From: an uncultured Paracoccaceae bacterium
GTDB taxonomy: Bacteria; Pseudomonadota; Alphaproteobacteria; Rhodobacterales; Rhodobacteraceae
Direction of reading: 5' to 3'
Length of the DNA: 64,000 nt
NCBI GenBank assembly: GCA_938005545.1
Contig: CALKXV010000045.1
Span: 1-64,000, forward strand
Positions within the stretch are counted from its first letter, which is position 1, and every line of letters starts with the position of its first letter. Below, one piece after another: positions 47,113 through 55,220 of this stretch. A model generated the notes under the pieces. It did no database searches and had not been told where the DNA came from. It saw only the letters and a list, made by a program, of their open reading frames with translations. Position numbers and translations under genes: made by a program.

Positions 47113-48296
47113 GTCAAAAGCTCCATGTCGTGACCGACAGAAATAAAGGCATCAATCGCATCGTCGAGTTCTGTTCGGGAATGGGCGGCAGACATTTGGG
47201 TGCGTATGCGATCCTGGCCCTTTGGAACGACGGGAAAGCTGAAGGGGGCGACGTAGACGCCCTTGGCTTCCAGACGTTTGGCCATGTCCTGCGCGAGTTT
47301 TGGATTGCGCAGCATGACGGGAATAATCGGGTGTTTGCCGGGCAGAAGATCGAAGCCCGCGTCGTTCATCCGGTGACGGAAGTGTGCGGCGTTGCCCATC
47401 AACCGGTCGCGGCGATCAGTAGAAGCTTCGAGCATGTCGAGAACTTTGATCGACGTTGCCGCTATGACCGGTGCAAGGGTGTTTGAGAACAGATAGGGGC
47501 GTGAACGTTGCCGTAGCCAGTCAATTACTTCACGCTTGGCACATGTGTATCCACCCGAAGCACCGCCGAGCGCTTTTCCAAGGGTACCAGTCACGATGTC
47601 GACGCGGCCCATCACATCGCAATGTTCGATTGAACCGCGCCCTGTTGCACCCACGAAGCCCACGGCATGGCTGTCATCGACCATGACCATCGCGTGGTAT
47701 TTTTCGGCAAGATCGCAAATCTCACCAAGTCTGGCGATGTAGCCGTCCATGGAAAACACACCATCTGTGGCAATCAAGCGGAAGCGGGCGTGTTGACTGG
47801 CCTGAAGATGTGTTTCCAGTTCAGCCATATCGGAGTTTGCGTAGCGAAAACGCTGAGCTTTGCAAAGTCGCACGCCATCAATGATCGAAGCGTGGTTAAG
47901 CGCATCGGAGATAATAGCGTCTTCTTCATTCAAAATAGTCTCGAACAGGCCGGTATTGGCGTCAAAGCAGCTGGAATAGAGGATGGTATCTTCAAAGCCG
48001 AGGAAGGCCGAAAGGCGAGATTCCAAGTCTTTGTGCACGCTTTGTGTACCGCAGATAAAACGAACCGACGACATGCCATACCCGAAGCGATCCAGTGTTG
48101 CTTGACCGGCCTTAATCAGATCTGCGTTGTCGGACAAACCAAGGTAATTGTTGGCGCAAAGGTTGATAACGTCTTGACCCGTCGACAACGCGACAGTGCC
48201 AGCTTGTTTACTGGTGATAATGCGTTCGGATTTATATAGGCCGGTGGCTTTCAATCCGTCGAGTTCGGATTGCAGGTGGCTGCTGAGGGATGTCAC
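47109..48296 (-). CDS. kbl: Glycine C-acetyltransferase (2-amino-3-ketobutyrate CoA ligase)
   Basis: 395 residues from a GTG at 48296, which has GCGGAG 6-7 nt upstream and gives the family length; a start at 48353 would add 19 unlikely residues. PLP-dependent alpha-oxoamine synthase: [13 protein letters not shown] holds the PLP lysine, and [17 protein letters not shown] and [10 protein letters not shown] are conserved. It cleaves 2-amino-3-ketobutyrate with CoA to glycine and acetyl-CoA. Translationally coupled to tdh. Confidence 0.95.
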   Translation of the reverse strand: MTSLSSHLQSELDGLKATGLYKSERIITSKQAGTVALSTGQDVINLCANNYLGLSDNADLIKAGQATLDRFGYGMSSVRFICGTQSVHKDLESRLSAFLGFEDTILYSSCFDANTGLFETILNEEDAIISDALNHASIIDGVRLCKAQRFRYANSDMAELETHLQASQHARFRLIATDGVFSMDGYIARLGEICDLAEKYHAMVMVDDSHAVGFVGATGRGSIEHCDVMGRVDIVTGTLGKALGGASGGYTCAKREVIDWLRQRSRPYLFSNTLAPVIAATSIKVLDMLEASTDRRDRLMGNAAHFRHRMNDAGFDLLPGKHPIIPVMLRNPKLAQDMAKRLEAKGVYVAPFSFPVVPKGQDRIRTQMSAAHSRTELDDAIDAFISVGHDMELLT

Positions 48297-48409
48297 GTTG
48301 GGCTCCGCAAGTGCGTTTGTGCCAAATTCTCGCGCCTTGGGGTCAGTGTCCAATTCTTTCTCTCCAAACGTTCGTTGAACAGAAACACATAGTCAGTTAT
48401 GAATGTGTT

Positions 48410-48841
48410 ATGGAAACATCTTTCACACCACTTTTGTCACTTGGCGGAGGCTTGTTGATCGGGTTAGCCGCTGTACTGTCCATGGCGTTTCTGGGCCGGA
48501 TCATGGGAGCGACTGGCATACTGGCCGGGTTTTTGGCGCCTTCGGACCTTTCCGATTGGTCATGGCGCGCTGCGATGATCGCCGGAATGGTTTCTGGTCC
48601 GTTGGTCGTTACGCTTTTCACGGGCACAGCCCCAGACATAGCGGTGCCAGTGACAACACCGATGCTGTTGATCGGCGGTTTCCTTGTTGGGATTGGCGTA
48701 ACGTTTGGCGGCGGCTGCACCTCGGGACACGGTGTTTGTGGGATGGCGCGGGTCTCGCCGCGATCAATTGTGGCAACAGCGATCTTCATGATCGCATGTT
48801 TTGCGACCGTTTATGTCGTGCGCCACATGGTAGGGCTTTGA
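48410..48841 (+). CDS. YeeE/YedE-type sulfur transporter, half 1
   Basis: 143 residues from the ATG at 48410. About four hydrophobic helices with the motif FGGGCTSGHGVCGMARVS, whose Cys residues are typical of the family that takes up thiosulfate or sulfur species. The second half follows 3 bp downstream. Such split YeeE/YedE pairs (PmpAB-like) often go with sulfide detoxification genes, but none is visible here. Confidence 0.87.
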   Translation: METSFTPLLSLGGGLLIGLAAVLSMAFLGRIMGATGILAGFLAPSDLSDWSWRAAMIAGMVSGPLVVTLFTGTAPDIAVPVTTPMLLIGGFLVGIGVTFGGGCTSGHGVCGMARVSPRSIVATAIFMIACFATVYVVRHMVGL

Positions 48842-48844
48842 GCG

Positions 48845-49279
48845 ATGTTAAAACTGATCATCAGCTATATTGTCGGTTTGGTTTTCGGCGTGGGAATCAT
48901 GATTTCAGGCATGGCGAACCCGGCCAAAGTGCTGAACTTCTTTGATATCGCGGGTACTTGGGATCCGAGCCTTGCCTTTGTCATGGGGGGTGCTTTGGCG
49001 ATCACCGTGTTTGGTTATAGGTTCGTTTTGAAACAACCCGCGCCTAGGCTGGCCGACACGTTTCATCTTCCAACCCGGCAAGATGTCGATCTGCCGTTGG
49101 TTGCAGGTTCGGCGGTGTTTGGGATTGGTTGGGGCATCGCCGGGTTCTGCCCGGGCGGCGCGATCCCAGCACTTGGCACCGGGCGCGTTGAAGTCTTTGT
49201 GTTCATCGCGGCGCTGCTTGCCGGTATCCTTACTGCGAAAGCTTTGCGTCGCCGAAACCGGGCTGCTGCTGCGGTATAG
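48845..49279 (+). CDS. YeeE/YedE-type sulfur transporter, half 2
   Basis: 144 residues, several hydrophobic segments. It has the complementary motif GWGIAGFCPGGAIPALGTG, with a conserved Cys, and MISGMANPAKVLNFFD near the N-terminus. Together with the previous gene it would form the two-part membrane channel. The two reading frames nearly touch, consistent with a two-gene operon. Confidence 0.87.
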   Translation: MLKLIISYIVGLVFGVGIMISGMANPAKVLNFFDIAGTWDPSLAFVMGGALAITVFGYRFVLKQPAPRLADTFHLPTRQDVDLPLVAGSAVFGIGWGIAGFCPGGAIPALGTGRVEVFVFIAALLAGILTAKALRRRNRAAAAV

Positions 49280-49292
49280 CGTTCGGTGTAGG

Positions 49293-49904
49293 CTAGATTG
49301 TCAGATCCGATTGTAACTGGTTGCCTAAGACGCGTTGTGCATTTGGAATGTCGTTAGACAGTGCGCGGTTTCGGGCTGCCTGAGTGCTTAGCCCCTGTGA
49401 CAACCACCGTTGGACCAGGCGCTTTTCCAAAACGTCCTCGGGCACGTCTAAACCCACCGACAAATTCCAATGCTGATTTAGATCGCTCCAGCCCGGCTCG
49501 TCCAGAAGAAGGTAATTGCCTTCGACTACGATAAGGCTGTGGTGCGCCTCGACCAGAACGCTTGATCCTATCGACGTGTCCAGCGTGCGGTCGAAGGTGG
49601 GTACAGCGACTTCGTCTTCGGTACGCAGCCGCCACATAAGTGTGTTGAAACCGGCCAGATCGAACGTTTCAGGCGCACCTTTTCGCGCGCGCAAGTCACG
49701 GGCATCAAGAATTGCATTGGAATAATGGAACCCATCCATGGGCACCAAGGCCGCCGTCTTTCCCAAGTGGGTCACCAAAGCTGCGGCAATAGTCGACTTT
49801 CCCGAGGCAGGAGGCCCCGCCAAAGCGATCAACTTCCGGCCATCTTGCGGCAAATCACGGATGGCCTCAGCCAAACCCCAAGCAATGTTCTTTGCGGTAT
49901 CCAT
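49293..49904 (-). CDS. P-loop nucleoside/carbohydrate kinase-like protein
   Basis: 203 residues from the ATG at 49904; 33 further in-frame codons upstream are less likely. Walker A is AGPPASGKSTIAAAL, then VPMDGFHYSNAILDARDL, LIVVEGNYLLLDEPGW and DVPEDVLEKRLVQRW. This is the phosphoribulokinase/uridine kinase family of the YggC/PanK-like branch, but the substrate is not identifiable. Divergent from RNase D. Confidence 0.85.
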   Translation of the reverse strand: MDTAKNIAWGLAEAIRDLPQDGRKLIALAGPPASGKSTIAAALVTHLGKTAALVPMDGFHYSNAILDARDLRARKGAPETFDLAGFNTLMWRLRTEDEVAVPTFDRTLDTSIGSSVLVEAHHSLIVVEGNYLLLDEPGWSDLNQHWNLSVGLDVPEDVLEKRLVQRWLSQGLSTQAARNRALSNDIPNAQRVLGNQLQSDLTI

Positions 49905-50030
49905 CACACAGCATTCCTCTGCCTTCGACTTGGCGTCAAGCGTCGTGCCTTGCACAAACTTAATTACTCGCGACTTGAAGCGCGGCGGTTTGGGGTGCAT
50001 CAAGCCAAGACGTCTGGATCAGGAGGCATC

Positions 50031-50642
50031 ATGGCCAACCATCTTTATCAACGCGACCTGCCCGATGGGTTGGATCTTGGGGCTTCTGTTGCAATTGATT
50101 GCGAGACGATGGGTCTGAACCCGCACCGCGATCGATTGTGTCTTGTGCAGCTGTCTTCGGGCGATGGCGACGCGCATTTGGTGCAGATTGGAAAGGGCCA
50201 AACCTCTGCACCCAACCTGGAACGACTATTGACTGACCCGAGTATTTTGAAGCTCTTTCACTTTGGGCGCTTTGATATTGCCGCGATGTTTCATGCCTTC
50301 GGTGCGCTGACGGTGCCAGTATATTGCACCAAAATCGCATCGAAGATGGTGCGCACCTATACGGATCGCCATGGTTTGAAGAACCTTCTGGATGAACTTT
50401 TGAAGGTCGATATTTCTAAGCTGCAACAGATGAGCGACTGGGGCGCGGAAAGTTTGAGCGAGGCGCAGCTGGCCTATGCCGCATCCGACGTTTTGTACCT
50501 GCATCAGCTGAAAGAAAAGCTGGATGAACGGCTGGTCCGTGAAGGGCGCGCCGATCTTGCCGCAGCTGCGTTTGAGTTCTTGCCGACTCGTGCCCGGCTG
50601 GATCTTGCCGGTTGGCCTGAAATCGACATTTTCGCGCATTAG
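50031..50642 (+). CDS. rnd: Ribonuclease D-like 3'-5' exonuclease
   Basis: 203 residues from the ATG at 50031, with AGGAGG just before it. The DEDD exonuclease motifs are visible: AIDCETMGL, HFGRFDIAAM and YAASDVLYL. It lacks the HRDC domains of the longer E. coli RNase D (about 375 residues), as is usual in the short alphaproteobacterial version. Trims the 3' ends of tRNA and other stable RNAs. Confidence 0.9.
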   Translation: MANHLYQRDLPDGLDLGASVAIDCETMGLNPHRDRLCLVQLSSGDGDAHLVQIGKGQTSAPNLERLLTDPSILKLFHFGRFDIAAMFHAFGALTVPVYCTKIASKMVRTYTDRHGLKNLLDELLKVDISKLQQMSDWGAESLSEAQLAYAASDVLYLHQLKEKLDERLVREGRADLAAAAFEFLPTRARLDLAGWPEIDIFAH

Positions 50643-50674
50643 AATAAGCCAGCAAAAGCGCCTATATATCCAGT

Positions 50675-51268
50675 ATGGCAATTGCTGATAGATATTCACG
50701 TCTTGTTTTGTGGTTAAAGGTTTCACTGCCAGTGGCGGCATTGGCAATCTTGTCGACATTGTTTTTCGCAGCAGAGACACTCGACCCCGAGGCAGCTATC
50801 CCATTCGCGGACGTGGATGTTGAACGGATTTTGACCGAACAAGGCATGAGCAGCCCTGAATTCGGGGGAGTTACGAAGAATGGTGTCGCGATCTCGATGA
50901 CGGCTGACACGATTGCACCGGGTTCTGACCGGGGTCGGATGAACGCGAGCCGACTGGTGGCGACTTTTGATCTTCCAAACGGTGGGCATATTGATATCGC
51001 AAGCGATGCTGGTTTTGTGAACTCCGTGACGAAAGAAGCAACCTTGCAGGGCGACGCGCGATTGGAAAGTTCTTCTGGCTATGTTGTCACGTCGGACCGT
51101 TTCGTCGCATCATTCGAAGAGGCGCGTGTGACAGCCGACAGCGAGGTGCAAGTTGTTGGACCCGCAGGTGAAATCATGGCAGGCCAAATGGAGTTAACCC
51201 GCTCAAAAGATGGAGATACCTATCTTCTTGTTTTCAAAAGCGGTGTTCGCTTGGTATACAAACCCTGA
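50675..51268 (+). CDS. lptC: LPS export protein LptC
   Basis: 197 residues: an N-terminal membrane anchor (VSLPVAALAILSTLFFA) and a periplasmic beta-jellyroll domain with PNGGHIDIASDAGFVN. It passes lipopolysaccharide from LptBFG to LptA. First of lptC-lptA-lptB, which are nearly contiguous; hpf and ptsN follow. Confidence 0.88.
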   Translation: MAIADRYSRLVLWLKVSLPVAALAILSTLFFAAETLDPEAAIPFADVDVERILTEQGMSSPEFGGVTKNGVAISMTADTIAPGSDRGRMNASRLVATFDLPNGGHIDIASDAGFVNSVTKEATLQGDARLESSSGYVVTSDRFVASFEEARVTADSEVQVVGPAGEIMAGQMELTRSKDGDTYLLVFKSGVRLVYKP

Positions 51269-51280
51269 AGGCGAACCTGT

Positions 51281-51787
51281 ATGATCAAAAATATCACACG
51301 ATTTATTCTGTCGGCCACATTGATGGTTATGGCATCGTTTGCTTTTGCTCAAAGCGCCGCGATCGACCTTGGGATGAAGGATTTCGACAAATCCCAGTCC
51401 GTTGAAGTGACTGCAAACACATTGTCGGTAAATCAGGCAGACGGCACCGCCATTTTCGAAGGCAATGTGCTGGTCGTCCAAGGCGAAGTTCGTATGTCGG
51501 CCGGTTCAGTTCGGGTTGAGTATGGTCAGGCGGAAGGTTCGGCATCGGGGATTTCTCGACTTGTCGCATCGGGTGGTGTGACGTTTGTAACCGCGACCGA
51601 CGCCGTCGAAGCCCAAGAGGCGGTCTTTTCGGTCGATGCAGGCACGGTTCTTTTGTCGGGTGATGTCTTGTTGACCCAAGGTCCGAACGCGATTTCCGGG
51701 GATACGCTGACAGTAGATTTGCAGACTGGATCAGGCACAATGGAAGGCCGTGTGCGCACCGTTTTTAACACAGGCGGTGGAAACTGA
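51281..51787 (+). CDS. lptA: LPS transport periplasmic protein LptA
   Basis: 168 residues with a signal peptide (FILSATLMVMASFAFAQ). The OstA-like domain shows the typical line VTANTLSVNQADGTAIFEGN, then VRMSAGSVRVEY and LLSGDVLLTQGPNAISGD. It bridges the periplasm for LPS transit. Its stop overlaps the lptB ATG by one base. Confidence 0.92.
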   Translation: MIKNITRFILSATLMVMASFAFAQSAAIDLGMKDFDKSQSVEVTANTLSVNQADGTAIFEGNVLVVQGEVRMSAGSVRVEYGQAEGSASGISRLVASGGVTFVTATDAVEAQEAVFSVDAGTVLLSGDVLLTQGPNAISGDTLTVDLQTGSGTMEGRVRTVFNTGGGN

Positions 51788-52542
51788 TGACGACGCTTTC
51801 TGTTGCCTCGGAAACCGAACAGGGTCTAGTGGTTCGCAATTTGCGCAAATCCTATCGCAAACGCCCCGTCATCCGAGACGTGAGCCTTAAGGTGACCCGT
51901 GGCGAGGTTGTTGCGCTTTTGGGCCCAAATGGATCGGGCAAGACCACTTGTTTCTACTCGATTGCCGGGTTGGTGATGTCGGACGCTGGGCAGGTTCTGT
52001 TGGACGGCCGTGATGTGACGTCATACCCGATGTACCGCCGTGCCAAGTTGGGAATCGGGTATTTGCCGCAAGAGCGTTCGATCTTTCAGGGATTGAATGT
52101 TGAAGACAATATCCTCGCTATCCTAGAGATTGTTGAAAAAGACCGAACAAAGCGGCGAGAGCGGCTAGAAGAACTTTTGAATGAATTTTCGATTTCGCAC
52201 CTGCGGAAAACGCCGTCTGTCGCGCTTTCGGGTGGCGAGCGGCGACGGTGCGAAATTGCACGATCTTTGGCCGCGAATCCCAAGTATCTGCTGTTGGACG
52301 AACCTTTTCCGGGCGTAGATCCGATTGCCGTGGGGGATATCCGGGATCTTGTGATTGATCTGAAAGATCGTGGCATTGGCGTGTTGATCACGGATCACAA
52401 CGTGCGCGAAACGCTCGAAATCGTCGATCGAGCGTATATTTTGCATGATGGTGGCGTCTTGATGAGCGGGACGGCTGAAGAAGTTGTGCGTGATGAAAAA
52501 GTGAGAAGTGTTTATCTGGGCCAAGGTTTCCGCATGTCGTAA
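51787..52542 (+). CDS. lptB: LPS export ABC transporter ATP-binding protein LptB
   Basis: 251 residues. Walker A LGPNGSGKTT, Q-loop region YLPQERSIFQGL, signature LSGGERRRCEIARSL, Walker B LLLDEPFPGVDP, switch His in ITDHNVRE. Powers extraction of LPS from the inner membrane with LptFG. Unlike in many proteobacteria, rpoN does not follow; the next gene is hpf after 189 bp. Confidence 0.96.
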   Translation: MTTLSVASETEQGLVVRNLRKSYRKRPVIRDVSLKVTRGEVVALLGPNGSGKTTCFYSIAGLVMSDAGQVLLDGRDVTSYPMYRRAKLGIGYLPQERSIFQGLNVEDNILAILEIVEKDRTKRRERLEELLNEFSISHLRKTPSVALSGGERRRCEIARSLAANPKYLLLDEPFPGVDPIAVGDIRDLVIDLKDRGIGVLITDHNVRETLEIVDRAYILHDGGVLMSGTAEEVVRDEKVRSVYLGQGFRMS

Positions 52543-52731
52543 CGTCGATGTGTGGTTGACACGCAGGCCCTATTTATCGCCAAATAAGGCTAATGGATCG
52601 CACAAACGCTTTACATTCCAACTTTTGCCGGGGCCGTTCTTCTCAAGCCCCAAACCGCCTCACACATCTTAGAGATTTCTTAATGTCTGCCTCTGACACA
52701 AGAGACAGGCGGCACACTATTGGAGACGCTT

Positions 52732-53295
52732 ATGCAGTATCAGATCACCGGAAAACACATCGACATCGGCGATTCGCTTCAATCCCATGTCAAAACCAGT
52801 GTGGACGAGGTGATTGAAAAATTTGCAGGGAGACCGACGGATGCCAATGTGGTGTTCTCCAAAAGCGGTAACGAATTCGTCTGCGAAACGGTGATTCACC
52901 TTTCGACAGGTATGACAACACAGGCCCGCGGGCATGCACACGAGATCTATGCCTCTTTCGAAAGTAGCTGCGAAAAGATCGAAAAACAGCTGCGGCGATA
53001 TAAACGGCGTCTTAAGGATCATCATCGTGAACGGCCTGTTGAACTTTCAGAAGCCGCGTCCTATATCCTCGCTTCATCGGATGAACCGGACGCTGCTGAG
53101 CCTGAAAGCCTCCAACCCATGATCATTGCCGAGATGGAAGCGACAATACCGTCGTTGTCTGTTGGCGAAGCGGTCATGCAAATGGAATTGGCAGGCGCAC
53201 CGGTTCTGGTTTTCCGAAATGAGAAGCAAAGTACCGGTGTGAACGTTGTGTATCGCCGGGATGATGGGAACATTGGCTGGATCGACCCAAAGTAA
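52732..53295 (+). CDS. hpf: Ribosome hibernation-promoting factor, long form
   Basis: 187 residues from the ATG at 52732, which has GGAGA 5 nt upstream; an ATG at 52720 is a less likely start. QYQITGKHIDIGDSL opens the YfiA/HPF domain, and the C-terminal about 60 residues (SVGEAVMQMELAGAPVLVFRN ... VVYRRDDGNIGWIDPK) are the dimerisation domain of long HPFs, which form 100S ribosome dimers in starving cells. ptsN follows. Confidence 0.95.
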   Translation: MQYQITGKHIDIGDSLQSHVKTSVDEVIEKFAGRPTDANVVFSKSGNEFVCETVIHLSTGMTTQARGHAHEIYASFESSCEKIEKQLRRYKRRLKDHHRERPVELSEAASYILASSDEPDAAEPESLQPMIIAEMEATIPSLSVGEAVMQMELAGAPVLVFRNEKQSTGVNVVYRRDDGNIGWIDPK

Positions 53296-53331
53296 GGGCG
53301 CACCAGTAGCTATCGACGGGACTCGGTTGGC

Positions 53332-53796
53332 ATGGATGTAGCTAAGATTCTTAAGCCGGAAGCGGTCAAATGTATTTCGACCGTAAGCAGCAAGAAGCGC
53401 CTGTTTCACGAGTTGGGCGACATCGGGGCCTTGGCCTATGGCTTGGGTGCCACAGACGTTGCGTCAGCTCTGCAGGAACGCGAGAGCTTGGGGCCGACTG
53501 GTGTTGGTCAGGGCGTTGCATTGCCTCATGCCCGATTGCCGGGACTGGAAAAAGTTTGTGGGCTTTTCATGATGATTGAACGCCCGATTGAATTTGAAGC
53601 CGTCGACAATCAACCTGTTGATCTGATCTTTGCGCTTTTAGCACCCGAAGATGCAGGTGTTGAGCATTTGAAAGCCCTTGCCGTTGTGTCCCGATCGATG
53701 CGGAATGCGAATTTGTGCACAAAATTGCGGGCCAATTCCGACGCTGTGACGCTGCACACGCTTTTGGCCGAACAACAGCGTGATCAAGCCGCCTGA
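53332..53796 (+). CDS. ptsN: Nitrogen-related PTS EIIA component
   Basis: 154 residues. EIIA-Ntr with the phosphorylation site His66 in GVALPHARLPGL. Part of a regulatory phosphotransferase chain controlling nitrogen, potassium and exopolysaccharide functions in alphaproteobacteria. The position after hpf is conserved. Its end overlaps the convergent sulfotransferase by 13 bp. Confidence 0.93.
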   Translation: MDVAKILKPEAVKCISTVSSKKRLFHELGDIGALAYGLGATDVASALQERESLGPTGVGQGVALPHARLPGLEKVCGLFMMIERPIEFEAVDNQPVDLIFALLAPEDAGVEHLKALAVVSRSMRNANLCTKLRANSDAVTLHTLLAEQQRDQAA

Positions 53797-55220
53797 TCCG
53801 GGCTCCAGCTTCCGAGCCCGAACATCATATAGTCGCGGCGATAGGCGTCGGCGGCAGCATCTTGAATTGCTGGGGTCACAACGTCGCTAAGCGCAAAAGG
53901 CGTTTCGGTGGCAAACTCATTTTTGAACGCGGGAGCCTGTAACCCAACTTCAGATGACAATCTTGCAAGTTCATCGGCCATTTGTGTTTCACGAATAACC
54001 CGGTCGGGCACCGCAAATTGTGCAATTGCGTTCAGCAAAACGGTTTGCGTCGCCCAAGTGTTGTCTACACGAAGTGCAGTTTGACCGCCCAAATTGCCCG
54101 ACAAAAATTTCAAGAACTCAAGGAAGGCGGTTTGGTGGTTTTCAAGGTTCCATCCTTCCAGGGGCCATGTGTCGGGTAACGGCAATTTATACTGCTCGAC
54201 AAGGACACCACGGATGTCAGCGTAGTTTTCCACGTCTACAGGCATCACAAAGCGGCAGAACGCGTCATAGGCGCGTGCCAAGGGATGGCGCAGCACGGTG
54301 AACGACCGGTGCCCGTTATGCTGACGTTTCCAACGGCGTAGGTCTTTCTGGGTCAATCCGCTTTCAACAGCGCCATCGGGGTCGAGCTTGGATAGCCAGT
54401 TTGGAATGGGATCAATGCCAGCACCGCGGATAGGCATGTAAAAAACTGGTGCATTCTTGCAAACATGGAAAAATCGAAGCCCGGGGCCACGGTCGGGTTC
54501 ATAGTCTTGGACACGGCCCAAATCAGGGGCAGTAAGCGTACGGAGCGCTTCTTCCGCCACTTTGGGGTTGTTAAGCCGCGCCAGGACCGGAGTCGGGTTC
54601 TGAACTTTTGCTTTGATCTTGGACTGATCTGGCGGCCCATCCGCACCAAGGTATCTTCCCAGCCCGGCAAGGACGTCGTTGTCAGATAGATCTTGATAGC
54701 TAATGTGAAACGCCGTTTGACCTGTGGTTTGTAAGCCATGACTGATTTTTGCTTGGAACGCGGAAAGCTCGTTCACGAAATCGGCGTATTCTTGGGCTTC
54801 GAAGGCTACTTTTGCAGCACGCGCCGAAGTCATGTCTCCAAGCCACCATTGCCCGGTTTTTCTGGCGATCTTAAGTGACACATAGCTATCCAAGGGGCGT
54901 CTTGTCAGGATGATCTTTGCGGCTTTCGGGTCTTTTAGCACCAGATCGATGACCCGTGGATCGTGGTCGTAGAAAAGGCGAAATCCCTGTAGGCCTTCCG
55001 CGTTGTTTCGCATGGCTGCGATTGCGCGGATCGGATCGCTGTTGCGGGCTTCCATGGAAAGACCCCAGAGCGTCTTTGTGTCGGGTTTGCCAAAGAAATG
55101 AGGGTTGAAAAGCTCGCCATTGGATTGGATGCCGGGCATCGCGGAAAGCTGCTCTTCCAGCAAGTTAGAACCAGTGCGCATGCCAGCCAAAACGACGAAA
55201 TAGTCAAAAGATTGTGCCAT
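53784..55220 (-). CDS. Two-module sulfotransferase (NodH-like)
   Basis: 478 residues. The N-terminal half has VLAGMRTGSNLLEEQLSA, a 5'-PSB loop of the Stf0/NodH type, and a 3'-phosphate motif IILTRRPLDSYVSLKIAR. The C-terminal half (about 240-470) has a second, degenerate sulfotransferase unit with FTVLRHPLARAYDAFCRFV. It probably transfers sulfate from PAPS to a surface saccharide; acceptor unknown. It is the last gene of a minus-strand polysaccharide cluster; a GT14 gene ends one base before. Confidence 0.83.
   Translation of the reverse strand: MAQSFDYFVVLAGMRTGSNLLEEQLSAMPGIQSNGELFNPHFFGKPDTKTLWGLSMEARNSDPIRAIAAMRNNAEGLQGFRLFYDHDPRVIDLVLKDPKAAKIILTRRPLDSYVSLKIARKTGQWWLGDMTSARAAKVAFEAQEYADFVNELSAFQAKISHGLQTTGQTAFHISYQDLSDNDVLAGLGRYLGADGPPDQSKIKAKVQNPTPVLARLNNPKVAEEALRTLTAPDLGRVQDYEPDRGPGLRFFHVCKNAPVFYMPIRGAGIDPIPNWLSKLDPDGAVESGLTQKDLRRWKRQHNGHRSFTVLRHPLARAYDAFCRFVMPVDVENYADIRGVLVEQYKLPLPDTWPLEGWNLENHQTAFLEFLKFLSGNLGGQTALRVDNTWATQTVLLNAIAQFAVPDRVIRETQMADELARLSSEVGLQAPAFKNEFATETPFALSDVVTPAIQDAAADAYRRDYMMFGLGSWSPDQAA

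Noticed and set aside
46468-47133. A 221-codon plus-strand open frame opposite tdh
   Set aside because: Antisense shadow of tdh; contains no domain.
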